Positions 21,849 through 31,631 of a DNA stretch of 64,000 nucleotides are shown in pieces (within the stretch, counting starts at the first letter, position 1; every line of letters begins with the position of its first letter). A program made the translations under genes and the position numbers. Source of the DNA: Asterias rubens (taxonomy: Eukaryota > Echinodermata > Asteroidea > Forcipulatida > Asteriidae); the NCBI RefSeq assembly GCF_902459465.1, contig NC_047063.1:23233055-23297054 (forward strand), read 5' to 3'. The notes below the pieces were generated by a model. It saw only the letters and a list, made by a program, of their open reading frames with translations. It was not told the DNA's origin and made no database searches.

Positions 21849-22231
21849 AGGGAAGGTACACGTTTGGTAATTACTAAAAACAAATATTAACTTAAAAACT
21901 GACTTGGTAACAAGCATTGGAGAGTTGTTGATAGTATAAAACATTGTGGGAAACGACTCCCTCTGATGAAGTAACGTAGTTTTTGAGAAAGAGGTAATTC
22001 CTCACTAAAATAATAAAAGACATCTAGCTAGAAGTCTTTAATTCCCATCTGAATTAAAGCACACAAATTCGTCCCACAAGGGTGTTTCCGCTGTTTTTTC
22101 TTTCACCATTTCCTCGCAACTTCGATGACCGATTGAGCCCAAATTTTAACAGGCTTGTTATTTTTGCTTATGATGTGATACACCAAGTGAGAACACTGGT
22201 CTATGACAATTACCAAACGTGTACAGTGCCT
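21849..22231. mobile_element. A2-subfamily TTAA MITE, complete copy
   Basis: Starts TTAA/AGGGAAGGTACACG and ends CGTGTACAGTGCCT/TTAA. TTAAAGGGAAGG fits the TTAAAGGRR terminus of the T2 group described in Xenopus and assigned to Kolobok (from memory). Confidence 0.85.
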
Positions 22232-22899
22232 TTAAAGACTGGTCACGTAAAGAATGGTACTTGCTTTTCAGAACCATGTCATTGGATACCATTATTTCAT
22301 TGGACGCAAGCTTTTTTCATCTGTGTTTTGGTTGGTCCGAGGTGACGTTTGGATGCAGCTGCACTTTCGGCCGTCTATATATTATATAATGAATGTGTGA
22401 AAGGTGCAGATGGGCGGGCTAGAGGCCTCTCTCTGGCGTAATTCACTAACCTCGATATGTGATGTCAGATGTTCATGCTTTATAGTTATGTATCTGCCTA
22501 TTGACAACGCCCTCATAATCTGTTTGGCGTGGAAATCGCCGTACAGCTTGCTTTATACATGCAACCCAAACACAGATGTGTTATAATCAAGCACTGTATC
22601 CGCGAAACTTTCTCATTATTGACGTGAAGAAGGAAAAAACCACAAGCAAACTTTACTCGGGTTGGCTTCGAAACCTCGACATTTGCAAATTTCCCCCACC
22701 GTAGGTAAACACAGTAGCCTTTTTGAGGTAGGGTGGTGAACACGTGTATGGGTAGTGCTTGTTTTGGATGTAAACAGGTATACTACAACCAAACAGTTTG
22801 TCCACCACATCAAAAATGTTATGATGGCAGTCGGAATCTTAGTAACGATGTTAACATATTGTGCTATTGTGCATTGGGGAACAGTCATTGTTAATAACA

Positions 22900-23035
22900 C
22901 AATTGACATAGTATTATACACATCTGTTCATTGTATTTTATATAACACCCAAGCAGATCCTTGCCATTTGATTGGAGGATTGTCCGTCACGTGATAGCAA
23001 ATAAAAGTACCATTGCACGCTGAGTCACTCGCCGT
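22900..23035. repeat. fragment shared with the insert in the split A element
   Basis: CAGATCCTTGCCATTTGATTGG near 22953 matches the insert start near 18013. It is followed by CACGTGA in both places, so a dispersed element boundary is likely here. Confidence 0.45.
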
Positions 23036-23120
23036 GCTTTTTCGTTCCATCCGAAAAGTACCATTGCACGCTGGCACGCTGCCAGCGTGCAATGGTACTT
23101 TTCGGATGGAACGAAAAAGC
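23036..23120. repeat. perfect palindrome, 41-bp arms, 3-bp spacer
   Basis: Left arm starts GCTTTTTCGTTCCATCCG and ends CACGCTGGCA; the right arm is its exact complement. The block AAAAGTACCATTGCACGCTG also occurs just upstream at 23004, followed by GAGT, so three copies of this block lie within 110 bp. Confidence 0.95.
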
Positions 23121-23285
23121 TGAGTAAAAACATCACTGCGTGCGCGTGTCTTTGGTAACGCAGCAGGTGTTACTGCAAGAAGGCATAGTAAAATTACTAG
23201 CATTCGGCTTCTACAGTTGAAATTGTTTGTTTTGACAGTTGTTTCTTTCAATCAAAATGACAAAGTTCTACTTGGATGTTATATA

Positions 23286-23450
23286 AAACAAATAATGAAT
23301 GTTTTTCATTCGTGCAATGGTGCGAATATGTTCATTCGTTGAAAGCTGGAATGTTCCATTCAACTCGGCTCCGCCTCGTTGAATAGAACATTCCATCTTT
23401 CAACTCATAAACATATTCGCACCATTGCACTCATAAACATTCATTATGTG
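23286..23450. repeat. long imperfect palindrome
   Basis: Arms built of AATGAATGTTT, GTGCAATGGTGCGAATATGTT and GGAATGTTC with complements on the right, around a short CTCGGCTCCGCC centre. Confidence 0.8.
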
Positions 23451-23625
23451 TATACTATTCATCTACCTCCTTAATGTTATTTTTCATGGTCATGACAGTT
23501 CTGATAAAAAAAAATAAAAAAAGTCAACAACAAAACAGACAACTAACCGTTACGTTCGCGTGACTGTTATCATGGTCCATGCATGGTAAACCAATTTCCA
23601 GTGGGCATCGTTCGGCAATTGTTAA

Positions 23626-23975
23626 AGGCAGTGGACACTATTGGTAATTACTCAAAATAATTATTAGCATAAACCTTTCTTGGTGACAAGTAATGGGGAG
23701 AGGTTGGTGGTACAAAACATTGTGAGAAACAGCTCCCTCTGAAGTGCCATAGATTTGGAGAAAGAAGTCATGTGAACTGGGCCAATACACGTGTCGCACA
23801 AATTAATTCGCCTACTTATGATGAAATTACGATTGTAACAACTTTTTGAAATTAGAACATTATTAGACTCTTATTTATGAAAAATAGTAAACTCAAAAGT
23901 TGATTTTCATCTCAAATTTAGCTTTAAGTTGTGAAGGCTAGTCTTTGACAATATTACCGCTAGTGCCCACTCCCT
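23626..23975. mobile_element. family A MITE whose middle is replaced by repeat Q
   Basis: TTAA/AGGCAGTGGACAC on the left and CCCACTCCCT/TTAA on the right. The segment 23767-23928 is repeat Q (also at 9716-9870), and the normal hairpin centre of family A is absent. Confidence 0.8.
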
Positions 23976-24605
23976 TTAAATAGATAAGTAACTCGAATTT
24001 GCATAACATACACACATGAATAAATACAGCAACAAACAAAACAAAATGCCAACGACGAATTAAAATCAAGTGCAACAGGGACATATTAACATAAATAATA
24101 TCTAGAAAAATAGTGTATTTTGTGCTCGTTTATAATGGGTTTACCTCAATTCACGTAATAGGCCTACTTATCAATTTCACCACTTCACAATCTTCCTGAT
24201 GACACACATTGGTGATATATTGAAAATCAAACAATAATTAATAAAGCAAATTAGGAAGTTTATAAGCAAAATTGATAAAGATTGGGACAGATATTTTATG
24301 AATATTAGTTTTTTTTATGTGTTTTTTTTTAAACACTTTTGGTTATACTGGGTAGACACAACTCAGTATGAAAGCTGTTTCCATCAACAGTCTAGTCGTA
24401 CCATTAAAAAACAAACAGTTTTAATACAATAGTACAACGAAATCACCGTGTTAATTATCAACCATTTTGTTCTTCTCACACTGTATAAAAGGCCCTTTTC
24501 GAAACAACGGCTTCGGCTTTGGATTCGGCTCAGGCTAGCCTGGCCCCGCCGGTTGTTCTGACAATATTGCGTATACGCGCTTAGGGCTCCAGACGTGTTT
24601 TATAC

Positions 24606-24690
24606 TATCAAGCTCTTCCCATTACTCATAGTTAAAAAAGGTTTTATGCTAATAATTATTTTGAGTAATTACCAATAGTGTCCACTGCCT
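24606..24690. mobile_element. family A MITE, terminal fragment
   Basis: Only the last 85 bp remain, ending AATAGTGTCCACTGCCT/TTAA. Confidence 0.8.
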
Positions 24691-25452
24691 TTAAACGTAG
24701 AGTCATTATAAAGCAACAGACTGCATAAGCCTTTCGGTTGTTCTAGAATATTGCTGGTGAGGTGCGTGCATTCACACGGTATACAAATCAAACGATAGTC
24801 AATTTCAATTCAATTCAATTGAATTCAATCAACCTAATTATTTCCATATTGATGAAAAAAGAGAATAATAAACAAATTAAGTCCAACTATTTCAGCCAAG
24901 TCAAGGATATATCAAGAATATTATCAATGAAAGTGACAAATATTTATATATTATATACGTGACTTGACTAAGGCTCTTTAATGGTGGACAAGTATGACAC
25001 TATCAGGTTCCAACCCAAACCAAACGTCAACTGCTTATTCCTACATCACAAAAGACTTACAGAACTGCAAGAATAAGAAAGAGCTAGTTAGGCCGAGTAA
25101 AAAAAGAAACATGTTTAGCGTCCGGGTTTCTCTAAAAAGGAAGTAGGAGGGGCTTTTTATTTTTTATTTCAAGATGGCCGCCATTCTTTTTAAAATGTCA
25201 AATATCCATTGTTTTTACTACATAAATGAAAAAATTTGGCCAAGACATTCAGACAAGAAATTCAGATTGATTTAACTGAGATCGTTAAAAATATATATAT
25301 ATATATATATAAAAAAGGCCATCTACCCTATTCATTATATATATATAAAAAAGGAGGCGGCCTGTAAAAAGGAAGCGGGCGGGGACGCTAAACATGTTTC
25401 TTTTTAAATTGGCCTTACATGCACCGGTACAGCCCAAAACACATTACTTTAA

Positions 25453-25537
25453 AGCCAGTGGACACTATTGGTAAATATCAAAGACCAGTTTCTCACTTGA
25501 GTTTGAAAATTTGAGCTTGATTGGTCGTCGGAAACGG
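25453..25537. mobile_element. family A MITE, terminal fragment
   Basis: TTAA/AGCCAGTGGACACTATTGG, then the TCAAAGACCAG and GATTGGTCGTCGG blocks, then it breaks off. Confidence 0.75.
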
Positions 25538-25881
25538 AAACTTTTCCTCTAATTTACCTGATTGATATATCCCTTTTTGTAAAAATGAGTGAAAAAGTGG
25601 TGGCGCCATACGGAAAGTTATCCGGTATACCAGGTGTCCGACATCTACACTTCTTTTTCGTATTGCCACAGTTGCGACTAGTCGTCGTATGAGTGTGACA
25701 AAACGCTGACCAAAACGGAATTTGGTGTTGTATTTTTATAGACAACAACTTGAGAATGGAAATAGAAAATAATTCACTCCTAACATTAAAATGGTGTAAT
25801 ATTGCTTGATGATGGTTCGGTGTATATAGGAGAGCAAGCTTACCTCTTCATCGTCAGCAGTGATGCATATCTTTGAGATCC

Positions 25882-26403
25882 TCACAGAGCAAGAACTGCA
25901 AGGAAGACACTGGCTAATGCAGAGGGATCTGTTTGTTGTATGACAAGGAAGTTTTCTTCCAAGTTCTTTAAAAATATAATTTGAGCTTTTTCCAAAACGT
26001 GGTCACAATGTTTCGTGATCAGCTGCCAACACAATCACGCCAGAACCAACTATTATTCTTGGAAGTTGACTGCTTTTGTTCAAGCTTTTTTTCCCGAGCA
26101 CGAACCAGTGTTTTTTAATGCGTGCAACAGATTCCAATGCACGGCGGATATCCTCTACTGTGATGGTAGTTGTTCTGGCAACACCAGTCTCTGAACCGCT
26201 GTACTGCTCTGGACAGTGCTAGCTGACTGTTTGAAGACCTTCAGTTCCACATGGACAGCGTTGTGATGTGGGCCCACCGTACAGATAAATACAATTACTG
26301 CCTCGACAATAGCGTAACACGCTCCACTTAACTTCAACATTGAAAACATTTTAGTCAAGTCTATGGATAGCAAACTCGCTTCAGCCAAAATGCCTAGCTT
26401 TTC
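25882..26403 (-). pseudogene. frameshifted coding relic of unknown family
   Basis: Three successive minus-strand frames read like protein but are out of register. First, 26403 down to 26155 gives GILAEASLLSIDLTKMF... to LPEQLPSQ and a stop. A second frame overlapping from about 26180 gives TITVEDIRRALESVARIKKHW and PRIIVGSGVIVLAADHET. A third, about 26010 down to 25882, gives DHVLEKAQIIFLKNLEENF and DPSALASVFLAVLAL then TGA. The change points show no splice sites, so at least two frameshifts are assumed. The family is not recognised. It could also be exons with missed introns. Confidence 0.45.
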
Positions 26404-26778
26404 CGGGTAGGCTTACTTTTGGGGTTGGGGTTGCGTTGATGAGTGGTGGCAGTTGGCCGGGGGGGGGGGGGGGTGCTACCCCTTCAATTCCCGGGAAGTC
26501 AGTCCAGCAAAAAGCAACCAATTGGAGAAAAGAAAAAAAAAGGAACCAAAAATTGTATTAGAAATTGTACACTTGTGGTTTTTATCTGTATTTAACTCAA
26601 CCATGTAAACATTTTCGGACAAATTATTTTATTATTATTAATTTGTTTATTGTTCAAAACACTTGCAGCCAAAGGCTGAATTACGTGCAATTTACAAAGA
26701 AGAAAAATACAATTTTAAAACTCGGGCAGTCTGAGATAAAATTTTACAAGCAAGCACACTTAGACTAACCGTCCTTAA

Positions 26779-27255
26779 AGGCAGTGGACACTATAGGAGA
26801 CTTTCTGGGACGATAGAGGGCAGCAGACTTACCGGGTAAATCCATTGTTCTCAGAATTATGCGCATGTTCAGAACTACGTAAACAATGGAAATTTACCCG
26901 GTATGTCTGCTGCCACCTAGCGTTGGAAAGTCTCCTATTGGTAATTACTCAAAATAATTATTGGCATAAAACCTCACTTAGTGACGAGTAATGGGGAGAG
27001 GTTGATGGTATAAAACATTGTGAGAAACGGCTCCCTCTGAAGTGCCATAGTTTTCGAGAAAGAACTTGTCTCGAAATCAACCATCTAAACTCACACAACT
27101 TTGTGTGACAGGGGTTATTTTTCTTTCATTATTATCTCGCAGCTTCGATGACCGATTGAGCTCAAATTTTCACAGGTTTGTTATTTTATGCACATGTTGA
27201 GATACACAAACTGTGAAGGCTAGTCTTTGACAATTAGCAATAGTGTTCACTGCCT
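26779..27255. mobile_element. family A MITE with a nested 142-bp MITE
   Basis: TTAA on both sides. After the first 16 bp the element is interrupted by 26795-26936 and then continues normally to the right terminus. Confidence 0.9.
26795..26936. mobile_element. family J MITE nested in family A
   Basis: Ends AGGAGACTTTC and exact complement, flanked by a 2-bp AT repeat. The interior has TTACCGGGTAAATCCATTG arms meeting near a GCGCATGTTC centre. Removing it plus one AT restores the CACTATTGGTAATT consensus of family A. Confidence 0.85.
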
Positions 27256-27508
27256 TTAAAAGAAGATAATGAAAAAGTTATTATTTAAATTTGGGTGAAC
27301 CTCCAAAAAATTGATCGGTTGAAACAATACGAGACATAAGATCCAATGGTGGACTGAGAGGACAATGTTGCACTATTTTCTATTTAGTAACCCAGTCATG
27401 TAAGGCAGAGGGCTTGTCCTAAATCTGGTAGTGCGACGCCTGTACGGTTTGAACTTAGGTTGATTTCCGAGTGACATTGATGATGTGTATTCAGAGTGTG
27501 GAAACCAC

Positions 27509-28101
27509 TCAGAGAACTGCTGTGAGGAGCAAGCTTTTGTTGAGAAAACTCTGCAAACTTTCTCTCGCCTTTATTACATGAAGAGGTTCCAAATCTAGTT
27601 TTGCTAAGGATTCATTGTAGGTTGTGTGATGAGTACCAAGGATGTATCTACAGACACGCTTTTGGATCATCTCAATTTGATTACTTTGTCTCTGAGTGAG
27701 ACCCGCAAGCCATAATGGAACTGCGTACTCTAGCACTGGCCTTATATAACTTTTGTACACGCTCAGAAGTTCAAAACCATTGAGCCCTGCACCTTTTAAT
27801 TTACACAACATGAACATTTTCTGGTTTGCTTTAGTTTGTATACTCTCTACCTGGGAATTCCATTTTTAAATCTTCCTGGATCATAACACCAAGTAGTTTG
27901 ACTTTACTGACAACCTCAAGGCGTTGAGTCAGAAATGTTCAGGCTGACATCGTGAATTTCGTTTTTGCCAAAGTATATTTGCATAGCCTGGCACTCTGAA
28001 GGATTTAGTTTTAATTTGTTTAGATCAGACCATTCTTGCAATGTATACAATAGGGCGATTCCGCGGTAACACGCGTTACGCTTTTGAGGGTCCTTCATCA
28101 T
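27509..28101 (-). pseudogene. non-LTR retrotransposon reverse transcriptase relic
   Basis: Minus-strand fragments match the end of the LINE RT palm and thumb: LNKLKLNPSECQAMQIYFGK at 28060-27960, then VYKSYIRPVLEYAVPLWLAG, then IEMIQKRVCRYILGTHHTTY at 27780-27600. The IRPVLEY...W motif followed by IQKR.CR.ILG is standard for CR1/Jockey-like elements. Stops and a frame change break the sequence between the two frames, and upstream catalytic motifs are missing. A 5'-truncated dead copy. Confidence 0.8.
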
Positions 28102-28690
28102 TCTCCATTCTCTGGCAGCAAGACTACTTTGATTTAAGTGTTCATCTTTTGTATTTTAAAACCCGAATATCTAGGCTAGATCCCCATGTTCACACAAAAG
28201 TGAAAGATCAACTGGTTTAGCTGAGAGAGCTCTGCGAAAATCGGTAACACGCGTTACGCTGAATGGAAAGACCCAAAAATACCAAACTTCATTTCAACTT
28301 TGTCCTAAAACTAACCAGTCTACTACGAATTTGTTTCTATTGTCATCAAGTACTATGATAAGGTTTATTATACCAGAATAATAACAACAATCCAAGTGTA
28401 ACTTTTTCAGTAAATTGCAAAATAGTCGGTAACACGCGTTACGGTAACACGCGTTACAATTTTTCCAAGCTACATGTTTATACGTTATTTCAATTGTGGA
28501 GTTACAAAGATTTCAGTTGTAGTACAAGTAAAAAACAAAATCAATGTTTAATAAATAATCATTTTGCAATTTTCAAAAAAAATCAACCAATATCAGTTGT
28601 GCATCATAGTTAAAAGGCAAAAAATTAAATAGACCTTTTTCTTAACGTTTTGCTCTACATATCACAAAATTTAAGGTAACACGCGTTACA
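28065..28690. repeat. array of five GGTAACACGCGTTAC motifs in diverged units
   Basis: The 15-mer occurs identically at 28065, 28243, 28428, 28443 and 28675. Spacings are 178, 185, 15 and 232 bp. The spacers are only loosely similar to each other, and the block ACCAATATCAGTTG plus TGCTCTACATATC recurs after the last two. GTAAC/GTTAC makes each motif a small inverted repeat around ACGC. Confidence 0.9.
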
Positions 28691-29818
28691 ATTTGTATTG
28701 CTACATTATTGATGTTATTTCAATTGTTGAGTTACAATTTCTCAAATTTATCAACCAATATCAGTTGCACATATCATATTGGAAGAGCAAAACAGTAGCT
28801 ATAGACCTTTTTACTCATTTATTTTTTTAGTTGCTCTACATATCCCAAAACTTGTTAGTGCATGCGATTGGACACTATCACGGGTTCTCCAGTTTCCTAT
28901 ACATGTATTTGCATTTTTTCCTCTCACGCTTTCAGGGCGCCCCCATGTTTTCACATCAACGGCCTTAATTTAAGGGGGTTTTGCCAGTCTTTTTTTGCTG
29001 TGCGTTAAGGGACATTTTGCTGAGTAAAGACAAAATCAGGATCGTTTTATTTTCCAGAAAAGAAGCTTCTCATTAGCAAAAGATGGGAAAAAAAGAATAT
29101 GTAGAAGTGTTCGTTTTATAACAGGAACATATTTCTTATTTAAACAAAAATGTAAAATGTATGTTTGATTATATTGATTTCGTAGAGGCTCCCGGGGGGA
29201 CTGCACTTCAGAACATATGGCTTGTTGAGTAACGTGGTAAACCACGGTGCCATCGGATCAGAACACAGATAGCGGGATTTTATATATTATATAATATCTG
29301 TAAACATTTAATAACAATAATTTCAAGAAGACGTGACATTAGTCAATATCTGAAGAAAATTTTAAAATCGGACGTTTATTTTTGGAGATATGTTGGTATC
29401 AAGATTGCCTAATTAAATATTCAGGTCATTATAACTCAGCTAATTGATTAAATAATTAAACAGTATAACATTTAGCTAATAGCTCATGTACTAAGCTTCG
29501 ATTTAATATAGGACTCAAGTAGGTCATTTCTACCGTTTCTGAGATTACGTCGTAACATAACAAAAATCGTGCGTTAAACCTGTGTCGTTTGGAAGGAAAC
29601 AAAGAAAAAAAGTTTCTAAAACGTTTTGAAAAACTCAGCGAGTTCAATAGCTGTTCCGACCACTTTACGTCGGAACAGCTAACGGCTAAAAAAAAATCTC
29701 TACGATTACAATAGGCGTTTCGGCTGTTAGGCCGAAACCCCTAAATATATTTCATTTTTCCATCTTCTTCTCTGTCTACCTCTTTATGCGCTAAAATAAG
29801 TCTTAATCCATATTATAG

Positions 29819-30001
29819 ATTACGAGACATCACGAAGAGTCCGGAGCGAATGACGGAGTGGCTCATGCGATGTTCCACTGTCATCGGTGCCTGAAACACT
29901 GGACGGACTACGGCCGGCCACCACGGGAGTGCAAAGGGAGAGAATCTAGAATGAGAGGTCCCAGCTTTAATATCAGCAGCCGAAGCCATGATATTCTAAA
30001 G
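29819..30001 (+). CDS. exon of a large disordered-protein gene (Cys/His-rich)
   Basis: Acceptor ATCCATATTATAG before 29819 and donor AAG/GTATGC after 30001, both phase 0; 61 codons. The protein reads ITRHHEESGANDGVAHAMFH, CHRCLKHWTDYGRPPRECKG, then a basic stretch. The CHRC...C arrangement could bind zinc but matches no family I can name. It joins in frame to the exon at 30246. Earlier exons must lie upstream; the phase-0 exons at 13-18 kb are candidates only by strand and phase. Confidence 0.6.
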
Positions 30002-30245
30002 GTATGCGTGGGCGTTATAACCGGGAACCTGTAGAGAACCCTGGAAAGTTCCACAGTTGGAAAACATTTCACAAAACCAATGGGAGCTGTTGCAAAAAAA
30101 GTTAGTATTAACAAAGTTCTACTTGCAATGAGCGGGAAAAGCCCAATCTGTTCGTCAATAAGGGAAAACGTAAACGTATTTTCATTTTAATAAAAAATAA
30201 TAAAAAAATGAATTGAGCGATCTAATTTCGCTGTCTTGTGACTAG

Positions 30246-30414
30246 AAATTCAGCAACCTCGCTCCGGATGAAAAGCTGTGTTTCCTCGAGGCGATCCAGG
30301 CGAGGGACCCCGCTGACGTCCGTTCTCCTCCATGCCAGTCTCCTCAAGTTCACGTCATTCGTCCTCTCGACGAGTCCCAAGAAAGCAATACCACACAGTC
30401 TGGGGCAGCACACG
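30246..30414 (+). CDS. exon of the large disordered-protein gene
   Basis: Acceptor TGTGACTAG before 30246 and donor CACG/GTTAGT after 30414. Starts phase 0 and ends phase 1; 56 codons plus G (KFSNLAPDEKLCFLEAIQAR..., ...ESNTTQSGAAH). The phase-1 end fits the phase-1 start of the large exon at 31632, restoring GGT (Gly). GC-rich relative to its flanks. Confidence 0.65.
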
Positions 30415-30990
30415 GTTAGTTCCGGAGTGATCCGTATAGGCCGTATTTTAATTAGCGGTTGCAGCTACGGCTACGGCTAGATTTCCGCGTCATCATGTGT
30501 TGAAGTATAGGACATTCTTTAGCAAAGTGACACACTTCGTAGCCGTAGACGAAGGCGTCAATTCGGCTATGACCTTGGGTTCCTTAGTTGGATTTCCAAT
30601 CCACGGGTCTGTCCAACCTTCTACCACATTCTCTCACACCTCCAGCTAAAACTCCATTGGAGTATTTTGGACGCTACAAGAACCAAGAATGTTATCCACG
30701 ACGGGGAAGGGGAGGGAGAAGAGGAGGGGCCGATGTCATGACAAAAACTGTCCGCTGGCAATAAGTGTCCGCTCATTAGCATATTGCGTTCTGATTGGTC
30801 ATGACGTCACACTGTTTACGAAAGGTTGCTATAGTGTTGTTTGCGGTTAGCGTGCATCATCATTGCGTGCATTGCTTCATTTTTAACATTTAGTTTTACA
30901 TTTTTGTAACGTTTTCCTGCTATATTTATGTAAACATTGAAAATAATTGATTTCGTGAATCAAGTTAAAAAGGCTGCCTTACACTTTAAG

Positions 30991-31128
30991 ATTCCGGGTC
31001 TGATGTAGAGGACCACACTGTAGCACTGGATGAGACAAGAGTTGTTGGAAGACAACTAGAAGGCGCTGTACTAACAGAAGCTGCACTAGATCAAGGAGAT
31101 GCTGCTGGAGGCACGACCGAGAATGAAG
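30991..31128 (+). CDS. possible cassette exon of the large disordered-protein gene
   Basis: 138 bp between ACACTTTAAG and GAAG/GTTTGT, starting and ending in phase 1, so it could be included or skipped without changing frame. It encodes DSGSDVEDHTVALDETRV, VGRQLEGAVLTEAALDQGD and AAGGTTENE. The donor is weak. Composition is coding-like. Confidence 0.35.
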
Positions 31129-31631
31129 GTTTGTGGAATGCTATAGTTGCCTTCGGACCTTTGTATATTCAAAACTACTTTAGGGTGCGGGTAAACATGA
31201 TTGACAGTCGACTCTCGTCATAACAAGTTCGTTGGCAGTGGCATAATAAAAGAGATAAGTGACTCCAGAGTCCAAGATGTACTCTTTATAAGGAGAACCT
31301 CTGCGAACATGCGCTCTTGTATAAGGGACAATCTTCCTCCCCTTCTGTGATCTTAAAAAAAAAAAAAAAGGCAAGACCGACCGACCATCCTAATTTTTAA
31401 CAAAAAAGGGCAACACAAAGATGGTTGTTAAAATGACAAACAAAGGGTTTGGGCATGGCGGGATTATGTTTTCACACAAATCAATTTTCACCGCAGTGGG
31501 AAATAATTAAGTGGCGCGCACTTATTGAACACAAAAGACAGTATAAACTAGAGGAAATGGAACGTTGCTGCTCAGATTGACACTATTCTAACCATATTTT
31601 CCTTAAAAAATCAAACCGTTGTGTCTTCCAG

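Noticed and set aside
28065..28690. Possible CRISPR-like array of GGTAACACGCGTTAC
   Set aside because: Spacer lengths vary from 0 to 217 bp and spacers resemble each other; there are no cas genes and the context is eukaryotic.
31619..31631. TTG start of the large frame at 31619
   Set aside because: These bases are the intron end (TTGTGTCTTCCAG); the exon starts at 31632 in phase 1 with the previous exon.
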